Shown one piece after another: positions 50,488 through 59,856 of a DNA stretch of 64,000 bases. Position numbers and translations under genes: made by a program. Each line of letters opens with the position of its first letter. Position 1 is the stretch's first letter. The stretch comes from Pusillimonas sp. UBA3987 (GTDB lineage: Bacteria > Pseudomonadota > Gammaproteobacteria > Burkholderiales > Burkholderiaceae_B). Under the pieces are notes generated by a model that did not search any database, was not told where the DNA came from, and worked only from the letters and a program-made list of their open reading frames with translations. The stretch covers positions 124,001-188,000 of the forward strand of contig DGCD01000009.1 in the NCBI GenBank assembly GCA_002384935.1, in the 5' to 3' direction.

Positions 50488-52914
50488 TTAGTTATCAGGC
50501 CCACCACCGACATCCGGGCCCGACGGGGCCGGACCCTGTGTCTGAGGATTGAACGGCTTGGTGGCCGCTGCGGCACTTTGCGACTTTTGCTGCTCGTCGC
50601 TCGATCGCCCGCCCAATGTATGAGGATCAATATCGCCTGGTTGCGGCTTGCCGAAATGCAATACCGTTTGCGGATACGGCAGATCAATGCCTGCTTCGGC
50701 AAAACGCTTGCGTACCAGCCGGTTGAAGCCACGCTGAACCGCCCATTGCATACCTGGAATGGTCTTGATCAACACACGGATGTTGTAGCCACGCTCGTGC
50801 AGTGAGGTCACCCCAGGAATATCAATTTTGTCGAGCACCATACCTGCCAGTGCCGGATCCTGCATGAACTCGTCAAACGCTTCATACAATAGCTGGATCG
50901 CCTCGTCGACATCGGCACCATAAGCAATAATGTATTCGCCATAATGGTAGCCAAAGTCGCGCATGTGATTCGATACCTTGTCGATGGCCGAAAACGGAAT
51001 CAAGTGGTACCCGCCATCCAGCGTGCGAATACCCACCGTGCGCACTGTAATTTTTTCGACCGTGCCGAAAATCCCGGCCACTTCAACCACATCGTTGTGG
51101 TTCATGCCATTCTCAAGCTGGATGAAGACCCCGGTAATAATATCCTGCACGAGCTTCTGCGCACCAAAACCAACCGCCAAACCAATGACACCGGCGCCGG
51201 CAATCAGTGGACCGATGTCCACGCCAATTTGCGACAGCACAATTAACACGGTCATGGTCACGATCACGGCCAACGCCGCGCTTCGGAAAAGCAATAGCAA
51301 TGTTTTCTGACGCTCGGTCGTACCCGTAGACGGGTCGTCGTTGAGCTTGCTTTCAATAATGCTGGCAACAACCGTCCAGATGCCCATGGCAAACAGCAGA
51401 ATCACCGCCACATGCACGATACCGGCAATAGCAGCCCGACCCTGCGCGGAATACAACCACTCAGTCAGGCTGAAAGCACGCCATGCGTCGAGAATCAACA
51501 AAATGGCAATGACCAGAATCACACCGCGCAGCAGGCGGATCGCGCTGGGCACATAAGAGTTAAGACGAGACTCAAGCAAGGGCACACGGTTTCGAACATC
51601 ATCCGACAGCGTAATCTTGCGCGCCAGCAACGACGAAAGCGTTGCCGCAACCAACGTGGCGACCCCGGCTACCACGAGCGTGCGCAGCGTTGCTTCCGTA
51701 ATGAAGGACAACGCATTTTGCTGATCGATCTGCGTGGCAATTAACAGAGCCGTAAAGTATGCCAGGCCCAGCCAATGCCACAGCCGGCCCGCGATGCGAT
51801 ACAGCGTCGCAAAGAACGCATTGGAAGCCGACTCAGCGCACCGTTCGATTCGTGCGCGTACATCATGCCGATTGCGCCAGATCACGCGCACCGCATACAC
51901 ATAAACGCCAAGCATAATAAACAGCCCGACAATTCTACCCACGGACTGCGTTAACATTTGCTGGAAAACAGGCACCGCCACCAGCATGCCGTAACCGGTA
52001 ATGCGAATAATACGTTGCAGCCACCCGCTCCAGTATGCGGCCTGGGTATCGCTCATGCGCCACAGACGCAAGTTCGGGTGTCTTTCGGCAAACACCACAC
52101 GGCACAGCGACCGGGCGATTTCAATTGCAACGAAAGCGCTAACGAAGAGCAAGCCCAATAACGTGGAAATCTGCCATTTTTCCTGTATGAATAACGAGAG
52201 CCCGTAACCTGCCAAAGCAGCCAGCAGAATGGTTACGGTATCAATAGCCAGCGCACCCGCAGCCGCGCCAACACGCGGCACGAGTTGCGCTGAGCGTTTG
52301 TTGGACTTGGAGGCTTGGCTACGCTCAACCCATGCGTCGAGGCGACGGAAAAACGCCAGTGCCGCCAAGCGAAATACAGCAAAAGCGACCAGGGTACTGA
52401 CAATGATCAGCGCCAGCGTGAGCCAACGTGACTTCCATTGCTCGGCACTCATCTCGTGAATGCCCTCGCCGGCAAAGAGCCCGCGCAGCATGTCTGCCGT
52501 TTGAGCAAAATCGCCGGCCATATCGGCAGCAAATGCCTGAAGCGAACCGGCCACCCCGCCCATGGATTGACCCTCAGCAGTATCGGCAGCATCCGTATCG
52601 CCTTGAGCCGCTCCGTTGCCCTGGTCCTGAGCCGAGTCCTGCTCCGGGTCAGCCTTGCCTGACGGCTGCTCATCGGCCAATTGTCGCAACTGTGTGATCA
52701 GGGCATCGCGTGTCTTTTCGTCTGCAAGCAAGTCGGCAAGCACCGCATAGGAGAGGGTTGCGTCGGTCGATGAGGACGAAGCCTGCTCAGACGATGCAGG
52801 GGCCGCTTGTTCTGCAGAACCGGACTCATCGGCAGCGCTGGCCGACTGGGCCGCAGCCATTGGCGCCAGCGCAAAAAGACCCAGAAAAAACACACAAAAA
52901 AGTAAAGCCTTCAT
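50488..52914 (-). CDS. ybiO: YbiO-like mechanosensitive channel (MscS family)
   Basis: An 808-residue channel. Signal peptide 1-23, then a Ser/Ala/Gln-rich, acidic periplasmic region (about 25-130), about ten membrane helices, and a C-terminal MscS domain beginning near AGAGVIGLAVGFGAQKLVQD. The order and the segment ITGVFIQLENGMNHNDVVEV resemble E. coli YbiO. It opens on membrane tension to release solutes after osmotic downshock. The C-terminal tail is Pro/Gln-rich. The ATG at 52914 is chosen because it begins a good signal peptide; no strong ribosome-binding site is visible. Confidence 0.9.
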   Translation of the reverse strand: MKALLFCVFFLGLFALAPMAAAQSASAADESGSAEQAAPASSEQASSSSTDATLSYAVLADLLADEKTRDALITQLRQLADEQPSGKADPEQDSAQDQGNGAAQGDTDAADTAEGQSMGGVAGSLQAFAADMAGDFAQTADMLRGLFAGEGIHEMSAEQWKSRWLTLALIIVSTLVAFAVFRLAALAFFRRLDAWVERSQASKSNKRSAQLVPRVGAAAGALAIDTVTILLAALAGYGLSLFIQEKWQISTLLGLLFVSAFVAIEIARSLCRVVFAERHPNLRLWRMSDTQAAYWSGWLQRIIRITGYGMLVAVPVFQQMLTQSVGRIVGLFIMLGVYVYAVRVIWRNRHDVRARIERCAESASNAFFATLYRIAGRLWHWLGLAYFTALLIATQIDQQNALSFITEATLRTLVVAGVATLVAATLSSLLARKITLSDDVRNRVPLLESRLNSYVPSAIRLLRGVILVIAILLILDAWRAFSLTEWLYSAQGRAAIAGIVHVAVILLFAMGIWTVVASIIESKLNDDPSTGTTERQKTLLLLFRSAALAVIVTMTVLIVLSQIGVDIGPLIAGAGVIGLAVGFGAQKLVQDIITGVFIQLENGMNHNDVVEVAGIFGTVEKITVRTVGIRTLDGGYHLIPFSAIDKVSNHMRDFGYHYGEYIIAYGADVDEAIQLLYEAFDEFMQDPALAGMVLDKIDIPGVTSLHERGYNIRVLIKTIPGMQWAVQRGFNRLVRKRFAEAGIDLPYPQTVLHFGKPQPGDIDPHTLGGRSSDEQQKSQSAAAATKPFNPQTQGPAPSGPDVGGGPDN

Positions 52915-52986
52915 CTGGACGACAAAGACGCCCTCATTTTTGCGACAACTCACTACCCATCCCCTTGTTTTGTTTCGAACACCTGC

Positions 52987-53001
52987 AACGGTCGGACCGT
53001 T
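52987..53001. promoter_or_regulatory. Perfect palindrome upstream of the channel gene
   Basis: AACGGTC-G-GACCGTT, a 15-base perfect palindrome about 73 bases before the channel start codon, in the 156-base gap after the small membrane protein gene. It may be an operator for an unknown regulator. Confidence 0.4.
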
Positions 53002-53070
53002 ACAGTTATCTCTTTACAGGGTAACATCGTCGCCCAGATGGTTAAAGCCTTGCCGGCAACGACAGTTCAG

Positions 53071-53412
53071 TTAATCGTCATCCAAATGAAACTTGTGAAG
53101 AAGGCGATGCGCTACCGGGGCCAGAATAATACCAAGCGTCGTTACGAACACCAGCCCCACAAACAAGCCATAAGCGGCGAAGAACACTTTGCCCCCAACG
53201 CTTTCCGGCATCAAGTAAAACCCCATACCCGCAATCGCCAGTGCCGCATTCAATAATGCATCGTGCCAACTCACTGCCTCGAGCCATACATTTGCCACAA
53301 CCCCAACCAATACCGTCGCCGCCATAATCAGAATCGCGCAGCCAATGTGCAATAAGAGGCGGCGTGTGAAATGCCGTACGGGCAACAAGGGCTGGTTCTT
53401 TGACTCGTACAT
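53071..53412 (-). CDS. Hypothetical membrane protein
   Basis: A 113-residue protein with three hydrophobic helices (about residues 20-45, 53-72 and 75-100), a basic N terminus and a C-terminal HKFHLDDD tail. I do not recognise a named family. It is divergent from the acylphosphatase gene over 65 bases and lies upstream of the channel gene in the same direction, so it may be cotranscribed with it. Confidence 0.7.
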   Translation of the reverse strand: MYESKNQPLLPVRHFTRRLLLHIGCAILIMAATVLVGVVANVWLEAVSWHDALLNAALAIAGMGFYLMPESVGGKVFFAAYGLFVGLVFVTTLGIILAPVAHRLLHKFHLDDD

Positions 53413-53477
53413 TTAGCTTCCCCAACAACATACGTGATAGGCACTGTAATGCGCAGGCATTATATATACTAGCGGCT

Positions 53478-53774
53478 ATGCAAAAACTTCATTCACTCGA
53501 CGACGTTGAAACACTGAGCGTAACGGTGACCGGCCGCGTGCAAGGCGTTGGTTTCAGGGCCGCCACCGTACGTCAGGCACATTTCCTGAAAATAGCCGGC
53601 TGGGTACGCAACAATGCCGATGGTTCGGTTGAAGCCTTGCTGCAAGGGCCGCACGAAGCCATCGACCAGATGTTGTCGTGGCTGTTAACGGGCCCGCCCC
53701 CGGCACGGGTCGATCAGGTCGACTCAAGTGAAGTCATTACCGAACGGCGATTCGACCGGTTCGAACAGATTTAG
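53478..53774 (+). CDS. acyP: Acylphosphatase
   Basis: A 98-residue enzyme that hydrolyses acylphosphates. The signature V-T-G-R-V-Q-G-V-G-F-R supplies the phosphate-binding loop and catalytic Arg, and W-V-R-N-N-A-D-G-S-V-E the catalytic Asn. The ATG at 53478 gives a normal family length. Its stop overlaps the stop of the convergent amidase by four bases. Confidence 0.95.
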   Translation: MQKLHSLDDVETLSVTVTGRVQGVGFRAATVRQAHFLKIAGWVRNNADGSVEALLQGPHEAIDQMLSWLLTGPPPARVDQVDSSEVITERRFDRFEQI

Positions 53775-54862
53775 GCGAACACCGCCGTCGCGTCTGGCAA
53801 GGGCGACATCAGTTGCGCCATGGGCACCGACATAAAATCCGTCTTGTCTTGCAGGTTTTTTAAATCCAGACGCACGTAACTCATTCCGCCACTATCGCGT
53901 AGAAACAGATAGCGCCGCTCAAGATCGGTGATGCTGGTCCAGGAGGTGAACTCCGTTGGTATCGCATCAACGGCCTGCCCCTGAAACTGCATATGGCCGC
54001 TACCCACTTCCGGCGGGTCGATTGTCAGGCCCCGTGGCCGATCGAAATTATTCATGATGTGCGCCACCATTTGCACCGCTTTGTCGGGGTCGGCCTGCTT
54101 TTCAGCATAGTTGGCATAAAACGCGGCACGAATGAAACGATCAACCGATGTATCGGATGCCGGCAAACCCGCTTTCGCAATACCGGCACCCGGCGCAACC
54201 GCCTGGTAATCCATGAATTGCGACTTTGACCGATCCACGTTCGACAGGAACGTGTAGTTGTTCAGGTTCGTTAAGTGCCATGAAAAAGGCGGGGCGTTGG
54301 TCATCACGCCAACCGGGTTGTCGTACAGGGTACGAATCCCGTGATGGAACTCAATGACCAGGCTGGCACCGGTTGTGTCATGCACAACGTAATGAAAGGG
54401 CATTTCAAGGCCACCCAGAATCGGTACGCGCTCAAGCACGACCGGCAAACTCTCCAGTGCCGTCTTGACATCGGCCACGGTGGCGTACTGACCCAGCACA
54501 TACGCCCCCAGGTCGGCTGCCGATAATGCGGCTTGATTGCTCTCGAGTGCGGCCTGTGGGCCGCCCGCCTGCGCATAAGCCTGTACGCTGAAAGTCAGGC
54601 TGGCGTCGTTAACCCCTTCCACCACTTTAAGGATTGACGCATCCAACGCAGCGCCGGGCTTAGGAATGGCCGCTGGCATCGTTACGGCAACAAAAGCATG
54701 ATGATTGGTCCAGCTTAGTGCAGGTTGCGCATCCACTTTGGATGTCATTGCTATGTCTCGCGGCATGAAGGAGACCTGATAAGGCAAGTCCATACTCAGT
54801 TCAAGCGTTCGACCCAGATACGGGCGGTTGCTCGCGTCGCGATAAATAAGCGATGTACACAT
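53771..54862 (-). CDS. Choloylglycine-hydrolase-family amidase (penicillin V acylase-like)
   Basis: A 363-residue Ntn hydrolase. It starts Met-Cys2, and Cys2 becomes the N-terminal nucleophile after Met removal; the nearby Arg and Asp in LGRTLELSMD match the active site of the family. There is no signal peptide, so it acts in the cytoplasm unless exported by another route. It hydrolyses linear C-N amide bonds such as bile-salt, penicillin V or N-acyl-homoserine-lactone amides; which one is not clear. Its 3' end overlaps the acylphosphatase gene. Confidence 0.85.
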   Translation of the reverse strand: MCTSLIYRDASNRPYLGRTLELSMDLPYQVSFMPRDIAMTSKVDAQPALSWTNHHAFVAVTMPAAIPKPGAALDASILKVVEGVNDASLTFSVQAYAQAGGPQAALESNQAALSAADLGAYVLGQYATVADVKTALESLPVVLERVPILGGLEMPFHYVVHDTTGASLVIEFHHGIRTLYDNPVGVMTNAPPFSWHLTNLNNYTFLSNVDRSKSQFMDYQAVAPGAGIAKAGLPASDTSVDRFIRAAFYANYAEKQADPDKAVQMVAHIMNNFDRPRGLTIDPPEVGSGHMQFQGQAVDAIPTEFTSWTSITDLERRYLFLRDSGGMSYVRLDLKNLQDKTDFMSVPMAQLMSPLPDATAVFA

Positions 54863-54871
54863 AAATTCATA

Positions 54872-54971
54872 TTCCTGATGATTAAAGCCAGAGAGGGAAT
54901 AGCGCTAAAAATAAAGAGCGCACCCCAATTTAACCCGTATGGCGCATAAAGAAAAACGCCGTCATCAGGAA
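54872..54971. repeat. Ten-base inverted repeat spanning an intergenic gap
   Basis: TTCCTGATGA (54872-54881) and TCATCAGGAA (54962-54971) are exact reverse complements, 80 bases apart. They frame almost the whole gap between the amidase and the asparaginase-family gene, where the base composition seems to change. Confidence 0.55.
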
Positions 54972-54979
54972 AGCAAAGA

Positions 54980-55981
54980 CTAAAAGACTGACATACTCAA
55001 ATATTGCTCGAAGGTCGCTTTAATTTCATTTTTCTGGTGCCCTTGCCCTAGCAAGACGGCCAACAATAACCGCGCTTTGAGCCCACTTAAAAATCCACCC
55101 GAAATTAAGCCCCGACTCAAAAGGTCAATTTCAGAACCCGGGTAACCGTAGGTATTACTCAACGCTCCACCCGCCTGTACGCGAGACGTGAGTACAACGG
55201 GCCGATCCTTTGCCAATGCCGTCAGATGACACACAACCCCGGCGCCCACATGCCCCGCACCCACACCCTCAACAACGACACCGCCATAACTTAAGTTATG
55301 CAGTTGCTCAAGCAACCAGCCATTGTCATCCAGAGCAATTTTTACCAATGCTACAGGGCCGCACTCAAATGACGAAGAAACAGATACTAATCTAAAAGGC
55401 CGCGGTTTGACATACAAGCGAACCTGCTTTTCTAGCACATAGCCCAATGGGCCAACACCTGGGGAAGCAAACGCAGAAGGGAGAAACGTATGAACTTTCT
55501 GAACAAAGCGGGCAGCATGAATCTCATCGTTCAACACCACCAAAGTACCTAACCCGGACGTTTTCCCGCAACAGGCCACAAGCGCTGCACCAAACAAATT
55601 CGCAGATCCATCAGCACCTGGCATCGCAGGTCCTCGCATTGCTCCCGTTACTACCAGGGGCTTCTCACCTTGCACCAATAAATCCAACAAAAAGGCGGTT
55701 TCTTCGATGGTGTCTGTGCCTTGCACCACCACGACCCCATCTATCCCCTCCTGGTACAACGCATCAATTTCCAAGGAAAGCGCAACGATGCTTTGAAATG
55801 TTAAAGACGCGCTGGGCAAGGACGCTTTCTGCACAAGATGCACCTGAGCCAAATCCGCCAGACCAGGTACTGCACCCAGTAGCACCTCAGCCTTCAGGCT
55901 AGGCGCAATACCGCCGCCGGACTGGGGCATCATCGTGATGGTTCCCCCCAGAAATATCAACGCAACTTTAGGTAAAGACAT
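54980..55981 (-). CDS. Asparaginase-family amidohydrolase
   Basis: A 333-residue protein of the asparaginase/glutaminase fold. Threonine 1 is in the N-terminal LGGTITM; the second Thr-Asp is in V-Q-G-T-D-T (the usual H before G is Q), and GAMR...D and ARFVQKVHTF provide the other conserved residues, including Lys. The ATG at 55981 is used. It lies 32 bases after xdhB in a TRAP-XDH cluster, so its substrate may be an amide or ring-opening product of that pathway rather than asparagine. Confidence 0.82.
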   Translation of the reverse strand: MSLPKVALIFLGGTITMMPQSGGGIAPSLKAEVLLGAVPGLADLAQVHLVQKASLPSASLTFQSIVALSLEIDALYQEGIDGVVVVQGTDTIEETAFLLDLLVQGEKPLVVTGAMRGPAMPGADGSANLFGAALVACCGKTSGLGTLVVLNDEIHAARFVQKVHTFLPSAFASPGVGPLGYVLEKQVRLYVKPRPFRLVSVSSSFECGPVALVKIALDDNGWLLEQLHNLSYGGVVVEGVGAGHVGAGVVCHLTALAKDRPVVLTSRVQAGGALSNTYGYPGSEIDLLSRGLISGGFLSGLKARLLLAVLLGQGHQKNEIKATFEQYLSMSVF

Positions 55982-56013
55982 CAACCACCCTTAAACAACT
56001 GTATTTTGAATAA

Positions 56014-58344
56014 TTAACTCTCAAGGCTCGAAAGTTGACTTGCAACGGGATTTGCCGACGACGTCATACCCTCAAAGTCGTTCATAGACGGCACAAGCAA
56101 AACCCGCTCCGGAGTAGCAGGCGTATCCAGCGCAGGACGTTCAACATCATGAGCCAGCGCCTCCACCATCGCCTGATGAACCGAAATTGCAAGCATTAGA
56201 GGCGGCTCACCAACCGCCTTGGAAAAATAAGGCGTTGCAGATCGAAACGACGCGTTATCCATCAGTTCAACGTTAAGAACGGCAGGCCGATCTCCGATGG
56301 CCGGAATTTTATAAGTTGAAGGCGCATGAGTACGAAGATGTCCTTTTGCGTCCCACCACAATTCCTCGGTAGTGACCCAGCCCATGCCTTGCGTAAAGCC
56401 GCCCTCAATTTGGCCGATGTCAATCGCAGGGTTAATTGAACGGCCAACATCATGCAAGATATCGACACGAAGCACCCTGTACTCGCCTGTAAGCGTATCT
56501 AATATGACCTCTGAAACTGCAGCACCGTAGGCGAAATAAAGAAAAGGTCTACCCTGAAAGGCTTGTTGATCGAAATGAATTTCAGGCGTTCTGAAAAAGC
56601 CCGTTGCCGACAAGGAAACGCGATCCAGATACGCCAGTTCGACCAACTTTGAGAACGGCATTGCCTTATCAGCAACGTACACCTTCTCCTCAGCAAAACG
56701 CACACTATCTAGCGTTCCGCCTAAATGACGTAAAGCCACCTGGGCCAGGCGATCTTTCAATTTGTTTACCGCATTAATCGCCGCCATGCCATTCAAATCC
56801 ACCCCGGCCGAAGATGCCGTAGGCGAAGTATTAGGTACTTTTTCTGTATTAGTCGCATTAATTTGAACCCGCTCTATTGAGACACCGAACTCATGGGCAA
56901 CTATTTGTGCAACCTTAACGAAAAGGCCCTGTCCCATTTCAGTACCGCCGTGATTCAACGAAATACTGCCATCTTTGTAGATGTTAATTAATGAGCCTGC
57001 CTGGTTCAGATGCGTCCTGCTAAAACATATACCCATCATGACAGGTGTTAGGGAAATGCCTTTGCGAAGCGTTTGATTCTGACGATTGAAAGCCTGTATA
57101 TCCTGGCGTCGCTGTGAATAACTGGCCCTTGATGCCAATTCATCGATCAATTCGGGCAAAATAAAATTCTCGACGGTTTGACCGTAATGAGTTTGAGCCC
57201 GCTTGGGATCGTAAAGGTTTACTTTTCGAATTTCCAGAGGATCGCGTTTCAAATACTGCGCAACGTCCAGTATGGCTCGCTCAATTCCAATCATCCCTTG
57301 AGGAGCGCCAAACCCCCGAAAGGCCGTATCAGAAACCGTATTGGTTTTGCAGCGATAAGACTCAACGGATACATGCTCCAGAAAATAAGCATTGTCACAG
57401 TGGAATACACCGCGATCTGATACAGCACCTGATAAGTCCGTAGCGTAACCGCACCGAACTTTTTGCTGAAACTTTATTCCCTGGACCTTTCCTTCATCAT
57501 CAAAGCCCACCTCATAATCAATCAAAAAAGCATGGCGTTTGCCGGTAATCCGCATATCATCATCACGGTCAAGTCTTAACTTAACCGGCCGACGTGTTTT
57601 GCGAGCTGCCAGTGCCGCAATCGCAGCAAACTGATTGGCCTGGGTTTCCTTTCCACCAAATGCCCCACCCATGCGACGCACATGAACTTTAACCGCCGCA
57701 TCCGGCAGTTTTAGTACGCGGGCACATATGTTCTGAATTTCGCTTGGATTCTGGGTAGATGCATAAATAAGCACTTCCCCGTCTTCGCCCGGTTGAGCTA
57801 AAGAAACCTGCCCTTCCAAATAAAAATGCTCCTGGCCGCCAGTGCTAATACGACCTTTTAAGCGATGAGCAGACTGTGCTATCGCTTTATCGGGATCTCC
57901 TCGCTGCACATACCGAGGCGGCTGAATGAAACTCTTTTGCTCCATTGCCTGGTCGATGGTTAAGATCGCCGGCAACTCTTTATATTGAATACGAGCGAAC
58001 TGAGCAGCGCGACGTGCGGCACCCATCGATTCAGCTACCACCGCAAATAACGCCTGACCAGCAAACTGAACATAAGAGCTTGCCAGCACCGGCTCATCGC
58101 CTGCATGACTGCAACTGATGTCGTGCGTACCTGGAATGTCATCTGGCGTTACAACGGTCACCACACCAGGCTTGTTTAACACTTCGCTTAAATCAGCACT
58201 AAGGATTTCAGCATGAGCATAGGCGCTTTGAATGAGATAAGCATGCAATGTACCTTGAGGCTCCGGCATGTCGTCGATATAGACTGCCTCGCCACACACT
58301 TGTTTGATGGCACTGTCGTGGCGCTGTGAAGTAAAAGTTTTCAT
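56014..58344 (-). CDS. xdhB: Xanthine dehydrogenase molybdopterin subunit XdhB
   Basis: A 776-residue molybdenum hydroxylase subunit. Substrate and active-site motifs of true xanthine dehydrogenases are present: HGGTEMGQG (about residue 466), TAFRGFGAPQG with the purine-binding Arg (about 341) and the catalytic Glu in GEPPLM (about 712). It oxidises hypoxanthine or xanthine, or a close heterocycle, with electrons passing to XdhA. GAGGAG precedes the ATG at 58344, ten bases after the xdhA stop. No XdhC cofactor-insertion gene lies in the window. Confidence 0.93.
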   Translation of the reverse strand: MKTFTSQRHDSAIKQVCGEAVYIDDMPEPQGTLHAYLIQSAYAHAEILSADLSEVLNKPGVVTVVTPDDIPGTHDISCSHAGDEPVLASSYVQFAGQALFAVVAESMGAARRAAQFARIQYKELPAILTIDQAMEQKSFIQPPRYVQRGDPDKAIAQSAHRLKGRISTGGQEHFYLEGQVSLAQPGEDGEVLIYASTQNPSEIQNICARVLKLPDAAVKVHVRRMGGAFGGKETQANQFAAIAALAARKTRRPVKLRLDRDDDMRITGKRHAFLIDYEVGFDDEGKVQGIKFQQKVRCGYATDLSGAVSDRGVFHCDNAYFLEHVSVESYRCKTNTVSDTAFRGFGAPQGMIGIERAILDVAQYLKRDPLEIRKVNLYDPKRAQTHYGQTVENFILPELIDELASRASYSQRRQDIQAFNRQNQTLRKGISLTPVMMGICFSRTHLNQAGSLINIYKDGSISLNHGGTEMGQGLFVKVAQIVAHEFGVSIERVQINATNTEKVPNTSPTASSAGVDLNGMAAINAVNKLKDRLAQVALRHLGGTLDSVRFAEEKVYVADKAMPFSKLVELAYLDRVSLSATGFFRTPEIHFDQQAFQGRPFLYFAYGAAVSEVILDTLTGEYRVLRVDILHDVGRSINPAIDIGQIEGGFTQGMGWVTTEELWWDAKGHLRTHAPSTYKIPAIGDRPAVLNVELMDNASFRSATPYFSKAVGEPPLMLAISVHQAMVEALAHDVERPALDTPATPERVLLVPSMNDFEGMTSSANPVASQLSSLES

Positions 58345-58354
58345 AAGCCGCTCC

Positions 58355-59818
58355 TCATGCATAAATTTCGTGTACACCGATTGCCCGCGATGACTGGGTC
58401 TCGATAAAAAACTTGTAAAGCAAATTTGCAGCCACTTGGCTACGATACTCCGCACTGGCCCGAGCATCATTCAATGGCTGGTAAATTACTTTCAACCGTT
58501 CCATTGCCTCCCGCACGGTCGCTTCGGACCAAACACGGTTTGTCATAAACGCCTCGCAATCCAACGCCCGCATAGGTATCCCGGCCATGCCGCCAAAGCA
58601 CACCCGTGCCTGCCTGACCACAAACTCCCCTGAAGAATTTTCCTCAGTGGTGATTTTGAAAGCGCCGCAAACACTGGAAATATCCTGATCGACCCGTTTG
58701 CTGACTTTATAAACCTTGAATATTGAATCGTTAGACGGTATCGGCAGCCAAACCGACTCGACGAACTCTCCTTTAGAGATATCCTGGCGGCCATATTCAA
58801 TAAAGAAGTCTTCCAATGGAATAACGCGCGTACCTTGCTGCCCGCGAAGCTTAAGCTGCGCACCGCATGCGATGAATGCTGGCGCCATGTCGCCAATAGG
58901 AGAGCCATTGGCCAGATTGCCACCGATCGTGCCCAGGTTGCGCACCTGCACGGCCCCGACACGACCGATTAGCTCTCCAATACTGGGAATAGTGCCATTT
59001 AATACTGGACGGGCTTTCGCATAGGTAACAGCAGCGCCAATTTGAATACCGCCATCAAGGTGCTCGATCGCTTGAAGCGCAGAAACTTGCCCCAGATAGA
59101 CAAGCGTCTCGAAAGCGTCATTTTTCTTCGTGATTTGCACCCCAAGATCCGTGCCCCCGGCCAGTAACTTTGCCTCAGGGTGACGAGCAAGACAAGCAGA
59201 AAGCTCTTCCGGAGTTTTAGGAATCAAAAATTTTCTATCGACACTTTGAACACAAACACCCTCGCTCCTTGGCAAATCCTTAAGTTTTTGGCACAAGATA
59301 TCAAGCGTTTCGTTCTTCAAAGGAGCGTCTGCGTCTTGCAGAACGCGTGTAGCAGCATTAATGATCGGCGTATACCCGGTACAACGACACAAATTGCCGG
59401 CCAACAGTTCGTTAACGGCTTTTCTCGTTGGCTTCACACCGTTCTGGGCGCCCGCAAAAATAGACATAACAAAGCCAGGCGTACAGAACCCACATTGCGA
59501 CCCATGTTCCTCCACCATCGCCTGCTGTGCCAAGTGCAACTGTTGTTCCTCTTTCAGACTCTCTATTGTCAACAGCGCCTTGCCATCCATCATTCCAAGC
59601 AGCTGAATACAGCTATTTACACTCTGAAAATTCAGCTTCTCGTCGATCAGTTCTGCAACAACGACCGTGCAAGCGCCACAATCCCCTTCAGCGCAACCTT
59701 CTTTACTGCCGGTAGCCCTTTCAACTTCCCTGATATAACGCAGAACCGTCATATTAGGATCAAACTGAGAAAGCGATCTTCGCTCGCCGTTAAATAAAAA
59801 CTCAATCGTGTTTCGCAC
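58355..59818 (-). CDS. xdhA: Xanthine dehydrogenase FAD/iron-sulfur subunit XdhA
   Basis: A 487-residue subunit. The plant-type [2Fe-2S] cluster ligands are C42, C47, C50 and C70; the second cluster uses C109, C112, C144 and C146. The FAD domain follows, with LLAGGTDLGVQI and TIGGNLANGSPIGDMAPAF. AGGAG lies five bases before the GTG at 59818, which I take as the start. It passes electrons from the molybdenum centre of XdhB to NAD or another acceptor. Confidence 0.93.
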   Translation of the reverse strand: MRNTIEFLFNGERRSLSQFDPNMTVLRYIREVERATGSKEGCAEGDCGACTVVVAELIDEKLNFQSVNSCIQLLGMMDGKALLTIESLKEEQQLHLAQQAMVEEHGSQCGFCTPGFVMSIFAGAQNGVKPTRKAVNELLAGNLCRCTGYTPIINAATRVLQDADAPLKNETLDILCQKLKDLPRSEGVCVQSVDRKFLIPKTPEELSACLARHPEAKLLAGGTDLGVQITKKNDAFETLVYLGQVSALQAIEHLDGGIQIGAAVTYAKARPVLNGTIPSIGELIGRVGAVQVRNLGTIGGNLANGSPIGDMAPAFIACGAQLKLRGQQGTRVIPLEDFFIEYGRQDISKGEFVESVWLPIPSNDSIFKVYKVSKRVDQDISSVCGAFKITTEENSSGEFVVRQARVCFGGMAGIPMRALDCEAFMTNRVWSEATVREAMERLKVIYQPLNDARASAEYRSQVAANLLYKFFIETQSSRAIGVHEIYA

Positions 59819-59856
59819 AACCACTCCTAAAACTTTATAAACCTTTAATAACTTGC

